The notes under the pieces are model-generated. The model was not told where the DNA came from. It saw only the letters and a list, made by a program, of their open reading frames with translations, and made no database searches. The position numbers were made by a program, and so were the translations under genes. From the NCBI GenBank assembly GCA_963682055.1, contig OY821740.1:43482795-43546794 (forward strand): a stretch of 64,000 bases of DNA, in the 5' to 3' direction. The stretch comes from Primula veris (Eukaryota > Streptophyta > Magnoliopsida > Ericales > Primulaceae). This document shows, in pieces, positions 35,107 through 47,952 of the stretch (its first letter is position 1; each line of letters opens with the position of its first letter).

Positions 35107-38100
35107 TCATCTCCAGGCTTCTATCCTTTCGGTTATCGAGTTTATACGGCTCAAATTGCTAAGTTCTTTGCTCTTGTTAGTTTGACCCCTAACCAAAGAA
35201 AAAACACTTGTTTGGCCAGTTATCTCATGAACGCATCTCTCTCTTCCATCTTCTCCATTGATGGTTGGGGTAACAAAGGTAACAGTTTCGCAATCCCCGA
35301 ATGATGAATCGCTCTGAGCATCTATCTCGTTAGAAACTGAAGTACTTTCAGAAATGTTTTTCTCAGAAATAAATGAGGTCTCAGTTTCACTGTTTTCTCT
35401 GGAAGTGTGTTTGACAAGTGGCGGTGAAGGGCTGCGGTGTCCGTTTTCGTCAGAATAGTCCAAATCAGAAATATGGCTTGCTTCGACCACAGAATTTTCT
35501 CTCTCTCGTAATGCCTTCTCGACAAGGGTCTTGAGAAAATTCATCACTTGGACAGCATACATCAACGCAGTCAATGGATCAGCCATCTGTAATACATTAA
35601 AAGAAAACAAAAATCAAACCCAACATCTTCAAAAGAGCAAACACGTTTCATGTGTATGTGGCTTGTGTGCTAATGCCTGCGGTACTCAAAACACTTTTAG
35701 CAAGTAATTGAAGCAAAATAGCTGCCTGGCCACTCAGGTTCTTTCAGAGTAAGTGTTAATAAATTAGCAACAATCTTTAATTTTCCATGGACTAGTTAGA
35801 GACCACTGAATATATACTTTTCACAAACTCATTGTCATTCCAAAACTAATAAAAAAGAAATTAAGGTAACGGAATCATGTCATCTGAATCCTTAAGGGGA
35901 ACTGAAGATTTGTGAGAATCTCGGGTGCAAATTTAAGTAGGCAAATAAAATATACGATGGAGAAATATTTTTGAAAGCTACTGAAGCCATAAACAACCTT
36001 GAAAGTAATAATAGCAAAATGGAGTTGTCACCATGAAGTTTATCTTTTGTTCTTTTAGTCACATCAAGTGGTTCCATAAAGTACAAGTATAACCTTGAAA
36101 ATCGAGCCAACAGAAGAAAATTCTAAAAGAACTGTGATTGATTAACAGAAACATAACACAAGCCAGAATTGGAAAAACTGCATACAGTATACAACAACCA
36201 GTTCGACAAAGGTCTCATAAACTGAATTAACTTCTTCAGTACAGAAACATCGCCGATAAGAGCAGCCACTACAGCTCCCTACAATTTCCTTATATTTGTG
36301 ACCTAAGTGCAAATTTTGAGTTGAGCAAGCACTCACTACAATTTTCCAATAAAACTCTCAAGATTTGTGCCAATAATGACATTGTTCGATTCTTCTCAAC
36401 CATTATACACTTACAAAACATCAGCTTCCCTATCAACTTTCTTAGTACCATTGTTCGATTGTGCTCAACCATTAGACACTTGACACAACATCAACTTTCC
36501 TATAAACTTTCTCAGTTCAATTTTAGATTACCTTTCCCTCTCATTGGTTTATTACACTAGTTTTTTCTTTTACCATTTCGGTTTCCATGTATAATAATTT
36601 ATTTACTTAAAGGAGGTACCATTTTGATGAAATGCATGAACAGAGAACGTGTACGGTAGTCAGTAGCTCTTGTAACCTTTTTTTTGTCAAGATTTATTAA
36701 ATTCCTCAAATATGTGTAAAAGTACTCTATATAGGGTACCGAGAGGGAATGATTTGCTTGTCTATTATGAGCACTTTTTTCCTTTCCTCAATAACATTAA
36801 GTTGTTATTTCGAACCTACTCTATTTTGGTTTCGGCAAAATCAAATACTATATTATTGTTATAGAGAGCCGTTTCGGTTGCTTAAATTTGAAGAACCAGT
36901 CTCCGAGTTCTCGACCAACACAAGTTTAAGAAACTTATTGAAAAATGAGAGAGGTTATTAAAATTGAAACTGACCTGGGTCATGTTAGGGGCAAAAACCA
37001 TGGCAATGTTGTGTGCATTCATCTTATTGAGGTGTTGGTGTTGGACAACATCGGCCATTAAGTTGATTGCCCAGTTCAATAAAGCAGCTTCTGTTGAGGG
37101 TAACAACCTCACAAGACTAGAATAATCTTCCTCGGACTGGCTCTGTGTTACCTGCTCGGGAGAGAGAGAATCCAGAACTCCTGTCGGGAGTTCCCTAAAC
37201 CAAGCCTGTGTACAACAACGCAATCATAAAATAAATGTCCGTTACATTCAAATATACTCAGATTATTATGAGAAAGAGGCAACATGTACCAGCTTTTTGA
37301 TCATTTTTACCCATTCCTTTTTCTTTTTTTTTAGACTGCATAAAATTATATGAGTTCATTATTGGTGGATTTGAAGCATTCATGTATATTAGTAAAAAAT
37401 TCTCAGTTTCTTTCAAACAAGCTTACTTCGCTCGAACGCACACTTTCATGCTAATATGTAGTGTAAACATCAGTTTTGTACACTGACCACTTGTTTTAAT
37501 AATTAGTACACCCGCTTATCAAAATTCACATTTTAGACGCCAAGCTACCCAAAATCCAACCATTAGTGCACCAACTTATTAAAGTCCACTGTTTAGATAG
37601 CAATCTACACAAAATTGAGCAATTAGTACACAAAGCTATCAGAATTACGAAGGTTTGGATTCAAAATTTAATGTTGGTGTACCTATTTTTTTAGTTTCCA
37701 ATACGGTGGTGCTTATGCCATCAAGGTAATCAAACAATTAATAGATAACTAGTGCTTTTGATTTGAAATTTTAACAGTGGTGTACTAACTGTTTCAATTT
37801 GTGTAAACTCGTGTACAACTTGTGGATTGTAATGGTATTGAGTCTGAATTGTTACAAGTATTTAAGCTGGTATACAAAAGTGAGGGGCAAATCATTTAAT
37901 AAGGTCTAAAATGTAACAAGAGCAAACTGCAAAATAAGCATGTACACTCTACGATTAAAAGTAAATAACTAGCAGAGTTAAAAAAAGCCATAGGCATATA
38001 CCTTGATAAGGCCGGCTAGACAGTGTACATCAATACCATCTGGAAGCTGCCCCCTATTTAATTGGTCCCTGACATGCTCCTCCTGTCCATTTTCTGCATT

Positions 38101-39951
38101 TATTCTGAAAATCCCTTCTGCCTATCATGGAGAAAACAATATAATTCATCAATTAACCTGGTGGAGTTCAGAATATAATTTTATGCAAAAAGGTTTAATT
38201 ATTTTAAAAGCACCTCTAGACCTCCTTGGGTATATAAACGTCTCTGCAATAGTAGAAGTATAGTTGGGACACTGTTCCCTCTCGAGTCATTAGTTAACTG
38301 CATGGACTCTGTGGAAACCCCAAATACCGTGGCACTACAAGCAGAACAAAAGCAATTAAGCACTTGTCAGTGAGATAGTAAAAATAAAAGGCATTTTTTT
38401 TGTTTTCAACAAGTTCGGTCATAAATTCAAAACCAAGAAAACTGCTTCAGAGTTTGTCTTTGAAAAAACACAGAAAAAGCAATGAAAACATTTCAACAGA
38501 CCAAGTACTCTAAAGTCTAACCCTCAGAGCTCGCTTAGTACAATGGAATGAAATGTGAATGGTTTTCTTTGTTTTATTGGGTATTTTGGTGGTGATATAG
38601 AGGTCAAGAGAAAAAGAAATAAAATAATTAACTACAGATCGATGATCTTAGTGTGCCTCTACATTTCTTATCACAAATTGCAGGGGGGGAAAGAAGCACA
38701 CTGAAAAATAAGCCACCCCAACGTCTTATTTTCCAAGATCACAGGCTCACAGCTCAAAAAAACAATGATAATCTATTTACTGTTCATTAGAATTGGTGAC
38801 AAAAACATAAATTAACCCACCTCGGCTTATTAGCTCCCTCTGGAGAACATCAAACACTTATTATACTAAATATCAGAAGCGCTTTCACACTATCGCTCGT
38901 TCATTTTACAATGGATGCCAAAGGAAGGAAGTGATCACATCTTAAAGTCCATAATTCATAACGTAAAACGGTACCAAGAAAGAATTAGGAGAGAGATGGA
39001 TAGAGGGTTTATAAATGCTAGTATAGTGCCATGAATTGATCACATAGTACTTGCATCATACTGGAATTTAACAAATAAGGAAATCATGCCGAGAGAGAAC
39101 ATTCCATATCCCAACCATAGTTAGCATTCTATTTATGTTAATATTACCTAAAAAGCTAAGTGGATTACCAGCGAAAAACCATTCACGTGAGGGGCTAAAA
39201 TTATAAATCAGTATATTATTATAAAAAGAGTGCTCGTGAAATTACATTTCTTATTATTTTTCCCGTTTAAGTTCAACTACCATTAAACAAAACTCGAGAC
39301 GAGGACATCATTATCCAGTAAAGAGATTTACTCCGCTTGTGAATAAATTGGATGTTCTTGATAAATTTCTATGGAAATAGGCAAATATACTGAAACATGC
39401 ATACCCAACATGGCAACAAGCAGGGTTGGTAAAGAAAGTAAATGATTCCCTGCTTTTAGCCTACGTGAATCTTGATAAACTTCCACGACAATAGGCAAAG
39501 ATACTGAAATATACATACCAATTAGCAAACAAATAAACGTTATAAAATAAAGAAAGTAAAAAATTGCTTACTTTTCATCAAAGTACATACTGTACTTAAA
39601 TTTTAACTTTTCATAATACCTTAAGGCATACTACTAGTTCCTCCCTTGAACACTACCATGAAAAAGGAGTGTATTTTTGTTAGGGATAGTGTACTAATGT
39701 AGTGTCTTATTGGAAAGTAAAACCACATCTGAAAAACAGCATATATAGTCCTGCTAATTCTATGTAGGCATGGGCAAATATATTGAATATTTGATACAAC
39801 ATACCAGACAAGTAAAAGTAAAATAAAATAAAATAAAAAGACTAATACAGAACTTAAATAAAGACTAACCTTGTTAGTTGCATTATAGTTTCTTATTGGG
39901 AAATAAAATCAAAACTCAAAAACAGCATAATATTCATAACACACTATTAAA

Positions 39952-40009
<58 letters not shown>

Positions 40010-40799
40010 TTGATACAAACATAGCAAATGAAATAAAATAAAAAGGACTGGTAAAGAACTTAAATAAAGATTAACCTTGTTACTAAGTTACATGGTAGTG
40101 TCTTGCTGGAAAATTATAACCAAAACTCAAAAACGGCATAATCTTCATAAATTTCCGCGGAATTAGGAAAATATACATAAAAATACGTCTCAAACAATTA
40201 AAAGTAACATTATATACTTATATATAGATATAATTTGATACAAATATACCGAATAAGTAAAGGTAAAAAAAAGAGAGTAATAAAGAATTTAAATAAAGAT
40301 GAGCTGTTAGTTACATTGTAGTGTCTTATTGGAAATTAAAACCTAAACTCAAGAAACAGCGTAATCTTCATAAATTTCTGCAGAAACGGGCAAATATACT
40401 GATATATAGTTATATCTATATATACACACTATTAAAGAAATTAAAGAAATCAAAATATTACCTTGCGCTAGGCGCTCTGGTGGGGACCTCGGGCTCGAAC
40501 TCGACAGGCAAACCCAAGAACCCGTTAAACCTATCAAACGTCACGTGCGCCACGTGTCGCACCTCGGTTGGCCACCCGATCTCCATCCCTGCTCCTCCGT
40601 CTCTCTCCTCCGTTTCCGCCTTCCAGAAAGACCTCCTGAACAGCGTCACCAGCAACGCCAACAGAGACAGCTGCCTCTTCCTCCTCTCCGACTCCTCCGA
40701 TGACGCCACGTCAGCTGCTGCCTCCTCCGAGGGTACGCACGATAAGCTAGAGGGAGAAGACGATGATGAGGGAGAAGGAGAACACAGAACCTCTGCCAT
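35107..40799 (-). CDS. ROPGAP: ROP GTPase-activating protein (CRIB + RhoGAP), 429 aa
   Basis: Five exons with GT-AG borders: 40462-40799, 38214-38334, 38002-38121, 36975-37205 and 35107-35586. The start is the ATG at 40799 (MAEVLCSPSPS). A Ser/acidic N-terminus leads to QLSLLALLVTLFRRS and the CRIB motif MEIGWPTEVRHVAHVTFDRF, which contacts ROP GTPases. The GAP domain spans exons 2-5: ATVFGVSTESM, the arginine-finger segment EGIFRIN, AWFRELPTGVLDSL, MNAHNIAMVFAPNMTQ and DPLTALMYAVQVMNFLKTL. The tail is acidic and Ser-rich. Known members speed GTP hydrolysis by plant ROPs and help focus ROP activity at the plasma membrane. The length fits the family. A fragment of its last exon lies at 20452-20930. 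Intron 1 is 2.1 kb and full of repeats. Confidence 0.95.
37498..37650. repeat. ~62-bp imperfect repeats in ROPGAP intron 3
   Basis: Three loose copies of a unit with ATTAGTACACC, then TTATCAAAATTCAC, then an ACAAAATTGAGC-like stretch. Only moderate similarity. Confidence 0.5.
39695..40445. repeat. ~200-230-bp imperfect tandem repeats in ROPGAP intron 1
   Basis: Four units starting GTAGTGTCTTATTGGAAA-like (near 39700, 39886, 40092, 40319) and carrying CTCAAAAACAGCATAAT, ATAAATTTC and TTAAATAAAGA blocks. Two looser relatives of the middle part lie at 39345-39410 and 39470-39520. They have grown inside the intron and carry no ORF. Confidence 0.7.
39957..40010. repeat. (AC)n then (AT)n microsatellite
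   Basis: About 16 AC units followed by about 9 AT units within ROPGAP intron 1. Confidence 0.95.
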
Positions 40800-40899
40800 T
40801 GGCACACCCTTTTTGTTAAGGGAATTTGTTCTGATTATTTAATTGAATTCTGATTAGTTTTATTTAAATAAGTACTACCTACTACTAGTATATAAGATT

Positions 40900-43360
40900 G
40901 GAATTAGTTATTAATTATTATAGTTTAAAGAAATAAGGATTCTCCTGATTTCAACTGGGTGGGTGTTCGTTAGTGGGGAATCAGACGTGAGGATCATTAA
41001 GTTTATTACTATATAGTATAATATATATTCGTATTTTATGTATTATATTTATGTAGAGAGAGAGAGAGAGAGAGAGAGAGGCAGTTGTGATGTGGATTGG
41101 GGAGCAGAAGCGTTGAAGAAGATGGGATAAAATGCAAATAACCCCAGAAAATATCATTTCTTTTAATTAACTACCGAACTTATTTTAAAATTATATTTGA
41201 TTAATTAATTTGAATTCAGACTGTATGTATTTTTTTCTCAAATATTCGTTTTGTACTTTTTAACTTATCGGGATTATCCCATCCCGACCCGCTAGCTATC
41301 CGAACTATCGGGTACTCGAGTTCTCAGGTACCCGAAATGTCAGGTTCGTCAGTAAAAAATGGTTCCCGATTCTTGTCGGGTCGGATTCGGGTTAATGCAT
41401 TCTAAGTTTATGCTCTGTTTTGGTTGATTTTTCATTTGTTATAATCGTTTATTTGATTTCTATTCAATTCAAGTATTTTTTTTTTATGAAATGACACAAG
41501 AGAATAATTTTTCTCATTAAAGTAATATTTTTTAATGTATCACCGCTTTTGATGATTTTTTGTACGAAAAATGGTATGTTAACTCGTGTGCATCGACAAA
41601 CTACATGCATCAAACAAATAATTTTGTAAAAAAAAAACAAATGAATAAAAAATTAATTCATTTTAAAGATGATCTTGGGGGTTAATTGTAAAATTTTGAA
41701 AGTTTGTGGGGCTTAATTGAAAGAATTAATAGTTTGTTAGTGTTATTTGAAAATGGCCCATAGTTCCGGGGGTTTATTTGAATTTTACCCAATATGATGA
41801 GCTGGAACGATTTTAACAGAATTATAGTTATTGTCCTTCTAATTACAGGAGAGTTTTACTAGGTCCTAAATGGACCGATTGGGATGCTTTTTAGAGAGGT
41901 TACAAAAAGTTCTGACTCTTGTGAAACCGAAACAAGTAGTCGACATTATAGAAATGGACAGTTAAGTATATTTGTTTTGACTCATTATAGCACGTTTAAT
42001 GTTGCATAGACCCGTCGACATGGCATGTTCAATGGCCAGGAAGGAATGCGAACACTACCGTAAACTGGGTCTATAAGGGTGTGTCATCCATTAAAAATAC
42101 AACAGGTATTAATGAACTCAAAAATAACTAACATAAAATTAATTCAAAATTAAACTAAAAAATTCGATTGGTTGACACACCAACTAAAATAGTGAAGCGG
42201 GTTCGTATAATTGTTTTTCGCGCTCATGTGTCTTGACAGCGCCTCCGCCTATAAATTTATAAGAAGAGCGGCAAAGATAGGGAATAAAAATAATGGGCTT
42301 CCGTTTTTATTTATAATAAAAAAGAAAAACATTTATTTCAATTTTGATAATTATAGTTTTTCATACTATCTCTGCTCGGACTTCAATTGAGTCTATGTAG
42401 GATTTGGTATGCCAAACTATACGTTTTTGTATAGTTAGCTTAACATTACCTTTTTTTCTTAACAAATCATTGTATTTATATTCACTTTTTATAATAATCC
42501 CTAGTTATATTTATTTATAACTTGAAATCAAAAAAAATTGAAAAAAGTAAACATTTATATATTTTTTGAATTATATATCTTCAAAATGTCAAATAATACC
42601 AAATAAACAAATAAATTACCAAAATGTTATAAAAACATGAAAATCAATTTTTTTTTCAAGTAAATATTAACAAAATGATCAAATCATTGACTTTAAAAAA
42701 AATGAAATTTAATAACATATATTAGTGAAAATAAGGTACAGTTAGGAAAACTATAAAAAAACAAGAAATAGTTAGGATCACCCTATTGATCCATGTAAGG
42801 GCTGTGTTTTTGGTCCTATAACAACGTCTACAATTTCTTTTTTTATCCTTTTTACTTAAATTGTAAAAAGCCCCTTAATGGCTCGTTTTAACTTTTTGGT
42901 CCTCAGACTTTAAAAAATTAAATTTTCACCCCCACTAACCCTATATAATTCCGCTCCCGTTTTCATTTTAAAACAGTCTTTGTTAGACCCGACGCAATTG
43001 TAACTAATAATGTCTCAGAGACTATTTGTTATTCTTTTCTCGTTTACTCATCTAATAAAATTTCACATTTCACCTGACCGGACCTTTGGCTATGCTTGAC
43101 AGCAGTTTTTTTTTTTTTTTTTTTTTTTTTTATCAAAAATCATATTTTAAAATTTTGTTATAAAAATCTAGATTTTGATATTTTTTAGTTTTTTTAACCA
43201 AAAAATCTGCTTTTTAGAAGTTATAATTTGATTGTTGAAACATATTTTTTAAATTAAAAATTCAAAACGGATCATGTGAAGCAACGACCCGTATAATATA
43301 CCGGTTGAAATTGGTAATTCACAATATGGTGGCGGGAAAATAAACATAACCTAGTAGAAA
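40900..43360. other. Intergenic between two divergent genes
   Basis: Lies between the ROPGAP start (minus) and the Dpb4-like start (plus), so it holds both promoters. It contains a (GA)n run at 41056-41081, a GC-richer patch at 41267-41396 with repeated GGGTAC and CCGA words, and a T28 run near 43107-43131. No further gene is seen. Confidence 0.6.
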
Positions 43361-43362
43361 AA

Positions 43363-43363
43363 G

Positions 43364-43421
<58 letters not shown>
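43363..43421 (+). promoter_or_regulatory. (TA)n/(GA)n core promoter and leader of the Dpb4-like gene
   Basis: An (AT)n stretch containing TATATATA runs straight into a (GA)n leader that ends at the ATG at 43422. TATA-like DNA followed by GA/CT microsatellite leaders is common in plant genes; the (TA)n makes the exact TATA position unclear. Confidence 0.5.
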
Positions 43422-43422
<1 letters not shown>

Positions 43423-43625
43423 TGGCGGATCAAGAGAAGGTAGTATCGGAAGGAGAAGAGCTGCCGAAAGCAATCGTGAGGAGGGTGGTTAAGAAAAAAC
43501 TAAGCCAGCTGTCGTCATCGAGTGACACGTCAGATATCTCCGTCTTCAAAGAAGCGATCCACGCCTTTTCCGAAAGCGCTCGCATCTTCATTCACTACCT
43601 CTCCGCCACGTATGCACCCCCCTAA

Positions 43626-43657
<32 letters not shown>

Positions 43658-46600
43658 CATACAGCCTAATTCAATTCAAATACATACATAAGTAAAAAAA
43701 GTGATCTCTCCACGCAAATCCGTTCCTCTCCCAAACAAAATCGTCTTGCGTTTATTTTTGTAAAACAGTAAAACACAAATTTGTTATATTTATTCAATCA
43801 CAATTGTGATTTTTTTAACAATCTTGACTTTATTTGTCCGGGATCATATATATGTCGGCTATGATTACTAGTTTGTATGTATGTGTGTATATCTACATAC
43901 TCAAATGTTTTAATTGTATAGTGATTGTATCATTCTTGCCAGTTTTCAATAAAATGAATAAAGTAAACTTGTGGCGTATATAAGTTGGGAAACGAATTAA
44001 GGCCAAATCAGCTGATTAGAGTGCCAATGGAAAAGTTAAAAGTTTTCCAAAAGGGCCCAAAATAAATTAAAATTAACTGGTGGGATGCCCTAGGGTCAGG
44101 CAGTCGTTAGACGGAATAGTGTAACAGATATTTAGAAAAATCTATTAAAAAATGTTTACCACTGAGTTTTTTTTATGTCAATTAGCACCTATTATGCTTT
44201 TCTATGTTGTTTTCTCAACAAGTTGTAGTAACATTTTGTCCATAATCCACATTAGAGAGCAAGAAAGCAACTAGGTAAAGACAGTCGGGGGCTGCAACCT
44301 GCAATCCCCCATTTTGATAAAATGATGAAAAAGATAACAAAATCTATGTATTTTGATTAGAATATTTAAAATTTAGTGTTTCTTCCCCTCTCGTATTATA
44401 AAAAAACTCGTATAAATTATGAAAAAAGATCCTATAGAATATCAGCTTCTCCCCATTTAAAGTTGGCATTGGTAAATTTTGTGATTCTATCCAAAATAAT
44501 ATTTTGTTCATTAAAATGCATTCACACTCACCTGCTATACATATCTCATCATGTAGGATAAACGGGTGTGCTGGTACTAATTGCATTAGAAATCCCATTT
44601 ACCACATGTTTGATTGGCACTTTTGTGTATGATAACTGATAAAGGATAATAGTGAGAAAAACACTGTTTGTAATGCAATGTATGGTTTTAGTAACATTTT
44701 TATTGAGGGCATTTGCGTGTCTTAAGTTTTATCCAACTCATCTCTTGTTTCAGTTTGTTTCAATGATAAAAAAAGTCCCCAATTTTTGTCAAGTATTCTC
44801 TTCATTTTCAAAAGGGTTAAAACGGGCGACTTCTACAGAGTTAGTTGTACTATACAACAAACAAATTTTATCAGTTCTTGTTTCTGTGGTTTGCCTCCAC
44901 TAAATTTTAGTAGTTCCCACTGAACAACTAATACTGATCCGCTTTGTTGTTTGAGTTGTGAATTTCTCTATAATTTCAAGACTATGAAGTTTGGGTTTTT
45001 ACGCCTTGCGAAAAGGTTATGCTCTTTATACGGGGATTTGTTAGTCTGAGACTCTGAATCCTGCTAGGTTATGGCAATAAGATATGAAAAGCATTTGGTT
45101 GTCTTTTGGAAGTGTCGCCTAGTGCCTGAGGCATTAGGTAACTATTTTTCTCTATGGTATGGTTTTGTAGCACTAACTAGTTGTTTAAGATTAGATTGAT
45201 ATTGTCATCGTTCTGACATCTCAAGTGTAGTCCATTCCCAAACGCTTAATATACTGGCATGTTATCTCCCACGATCCAACAAAAAGAAATGAGCAAGCAT
45301 AAAAATTTATCATCACAAGATGCTAGTATGAGTTTTATCATTTACTGAAGTTTGTTTTGGTGAATTGTTTTGTTTGGCATTGAAAACCTTTCCTGTCATG
45401 TCTAGCTTTCTGTTTGATGATAATCATTTGTAGAGCAAATGATATATGCAAGGAGTCTAAGAGACAAACCATTAATGCCGATGATGTGTTCAAAGCACTT
45501 GAAGAAATTGAATTCTCAGAATTTATTGGTCCTCTAAAAGCCTCCCTTGAAGGTATTTTTCGGTTGAATTCTACCAACCACTCATTTTATTATACTCGGT
45601 CTAATTCCCTTTTATTTTTTTCTTATATATAATTTAGAAACCGTGTATATCATATGCTTTTGGGGACCCCTTTTGGAGCTTATGCATTGTTGGCTGTTCA
45701 CAGTGTTTCTTGAATTATCGCTAAGAAAGTGTTTTTCGGGAAATAAATCTTTAAAACCCTTTCCCCTTTAGTTCATGAGGTGATTTCATCATCTAGTATA
45801 TTTGTTACTCTCATGTTAGTATTTTAGAAATCTACCGGAATTTATCCGACAAAATTGTGAGCTCTTTGTATTTCTGATAATTTTTACGGATTCAGCAAAC
45901 TGACAAACTGCTTTCACAACAGTTATTACTTCCTTTCTTCTGCATTTCTGGGCCAGTGGTCACCACTTTGTTTACATATTTTTTGTTTGTAAATAGGCTT
46001 CCTTATCACCTTGCTATATAAGTTGGATACTTAAGGCTCTCTCCCATAAAACCTTATAAGATTTCTAGATAGTTCGTTATCTTATACTGTGTGAGTCAAT
46101 TGCTTGGATATTTCACGTTCGATTAGGATCAGTAAAAAAAAATCATGGGCAAAGGGTAAAAAGGTTGACAGACTCGTGAATTATGGTAAGCATTACAGTT
46201 GTATCTTAGTGTCACTAGTTACTTCAATATATCCACCAATGAACTAAGAAAAAGTATATAAGGAAAGTAGAGTGGTAAATACAATTTTGATGCTTGCAAA
46301 GTACTATTAGACCTGTTCATATTTTTTAGTAGAGTTTTTCTGAGTTTTCTGCAGATTTTCGAATGTGATTTTTGTTATAAAATTGAATGTGATAAAAATA
46401 TTAATGGTGTGTAGTATATGTTAAGACTGTGGAGCCTTGTTGGAGATATTATTACCTACCCATAAATGACCTTTTACAAGAAGGAAGGTAGCCTTTTACA
46501 AACGAGATGTTTTATTTCTATATTATCGACGTGGGACGGCTAATAAACTCTAACAAGCCTGAATAGAGTGAAAACGGTTTGGTTGCACCTTGGACTATCC

Positions 46601-47952
46601 TATTTTGCATGTAATAGCCTAATAGGTGAAGTGGTTTACTACCTAAATCTCTATATTGTGGTGTGGGAGTTTTCTTTCTCTTCTATGTGCATGTCTCACT
46701 GGTACTACTCAATCTAGAAGTCTCAAGAATTATTTGTTTAATCTAGAATATAAAATAGGGGAAGCTGAAAATACCCTGGGGTTCTGAGCCTCCGTATGTT
46801 CAATATTTCGACCATGGTAGCTTAAAACCGCATGCACCCATAGAGATGAATATTTTTACCAGATATACTGTAAGATCAAGTTTAGTGAACTAGTCTCCTT
46901 GAGACTCTCGTCTCCAAGAAGAACACATTGGCTAGGCTCTCATAGAAGAACATGACATGTATCTATCATTATGGGTATAGTGGCAAGGTGTTTTTTCAAA
47001 GTAGGATCTTTTTGGGGGGTAAATTAAAGTAGTATATAAGAAAGAGACTGGAAATGCATGTTTTAAATATTACTGCTCGCTCTCTTTGCTCAAGTAAAAA
47101 GTAGTTGATTGTGTAAGTTTTCCTCGAAATATAATTCGCTTAGTTGATTTTTTAGTACAACTTTTGTCCTTTTATGTTGTAACCTTTTGGCCATACAACA
47201 AGCAAATGAACGTTGCAGTTGTGCTCTTTTCCCCTGCTATTATTTGTCAACCTTTTTTCTGGATTTTCATACATTTAAATGACAGAGAATGTCCCCATAC
47301 GGGGCTGGAAATGGCAAACTATGTCCAATTCCGGATCATATGGAAATGCACTTCTATGTAAAAAAGGTGTTTTCTTACGTATGAAGTCATTGCTTTGGTG
47401 AGTTTTTGTGCGAAGCACATAGAGAAGCAGTTCACTGTTTGTTAAATAAAAGTGGGTGAGACCAATTACTGTGGAGAGCTTATAGTACAGTTGGTAGTCT
47501 CTCATGTTTGGGACAAGTCCTTTTTCTTCTCGCGTTATGTGGAATGGAAGGCGTGGCAGAAGTTGGAAATTTCATGAGGCTTTTGATAATTATACCAGTC
47601 TTTTGTGAGGAATTTTTTTCATTAACTTTTTCACTGCTTTCTCCCCCTTAGGCGAGTTCCATGTATAAAACCATAAGTAGTAGAATGATTTATATCGAAT
47701 CATCACATTTTCCGTCTTGCAGAATTTAAGAGGAAGAATGCTGGAAAGAAGAATGCATCAAAGGAGAAGGAAACAAACAAGAAGCAGAAAATAGAGACTC
47801 CAGTTGAAGAGGGAGGTGAAGATGCAGAAGAAGTAGAGGTCGATGATGATAATACAAATGATGGCAGCGACGATGTTATGGACGAAGATGTTAATGGAAA
47901 CAATGATATCGAAGATGGAGATGGTGAAGATACTCCCGATGGAGACCTATGA
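43422..47952 (+). CDS. Histone-fold protein, Dpb4/POLE3 type (NF-YB11-like), 178 aa
   Basis: Three exons: 43422-43609, 45434-45552 and 47723-47952, with clean split codons. Exons 1 and 2 form a histone fold: ELPKAIVRRVVKKKLS, FSESARIFIHYLSAT, ANDICKESKRQTINADDVFK and ALEEIEFSEF. This is the pattern of the Dpb4/POLE3 branch of the NF-YB superfamily, which pairs with a Dpb3/CHRAC-type partner in DNA polymerase epsilon and chromatin complexes. Exon 3 adds FKRKNAGKKN, a lysine-rich piece and a strongly acidic tail (EDAEEVEVDDDN onward), typical of this branch and unlike CCAAT-binding NF-YB subunits. The tail length is variable in the family. In Arabidopsis the similar protein is annotated NF-YB11. 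Nuclear role expected. Confidence 0.88.

Noticed and set aside
40321..40842. 173-codon plus-strand ORF
   Set aside because: It is the shadow of ROPGAP exon 1 (minus strand) plus intron repeats.
41267..41396. GC-richer patch with GGGTACCCGA-like words
   Set aside because: Could be a repeat remnant, but no ends or target duplication are visible.
43107..43131. T run of about 25
   Set aside because: A common homopolymer in AT-rich intergenic DNA with no nearby element.
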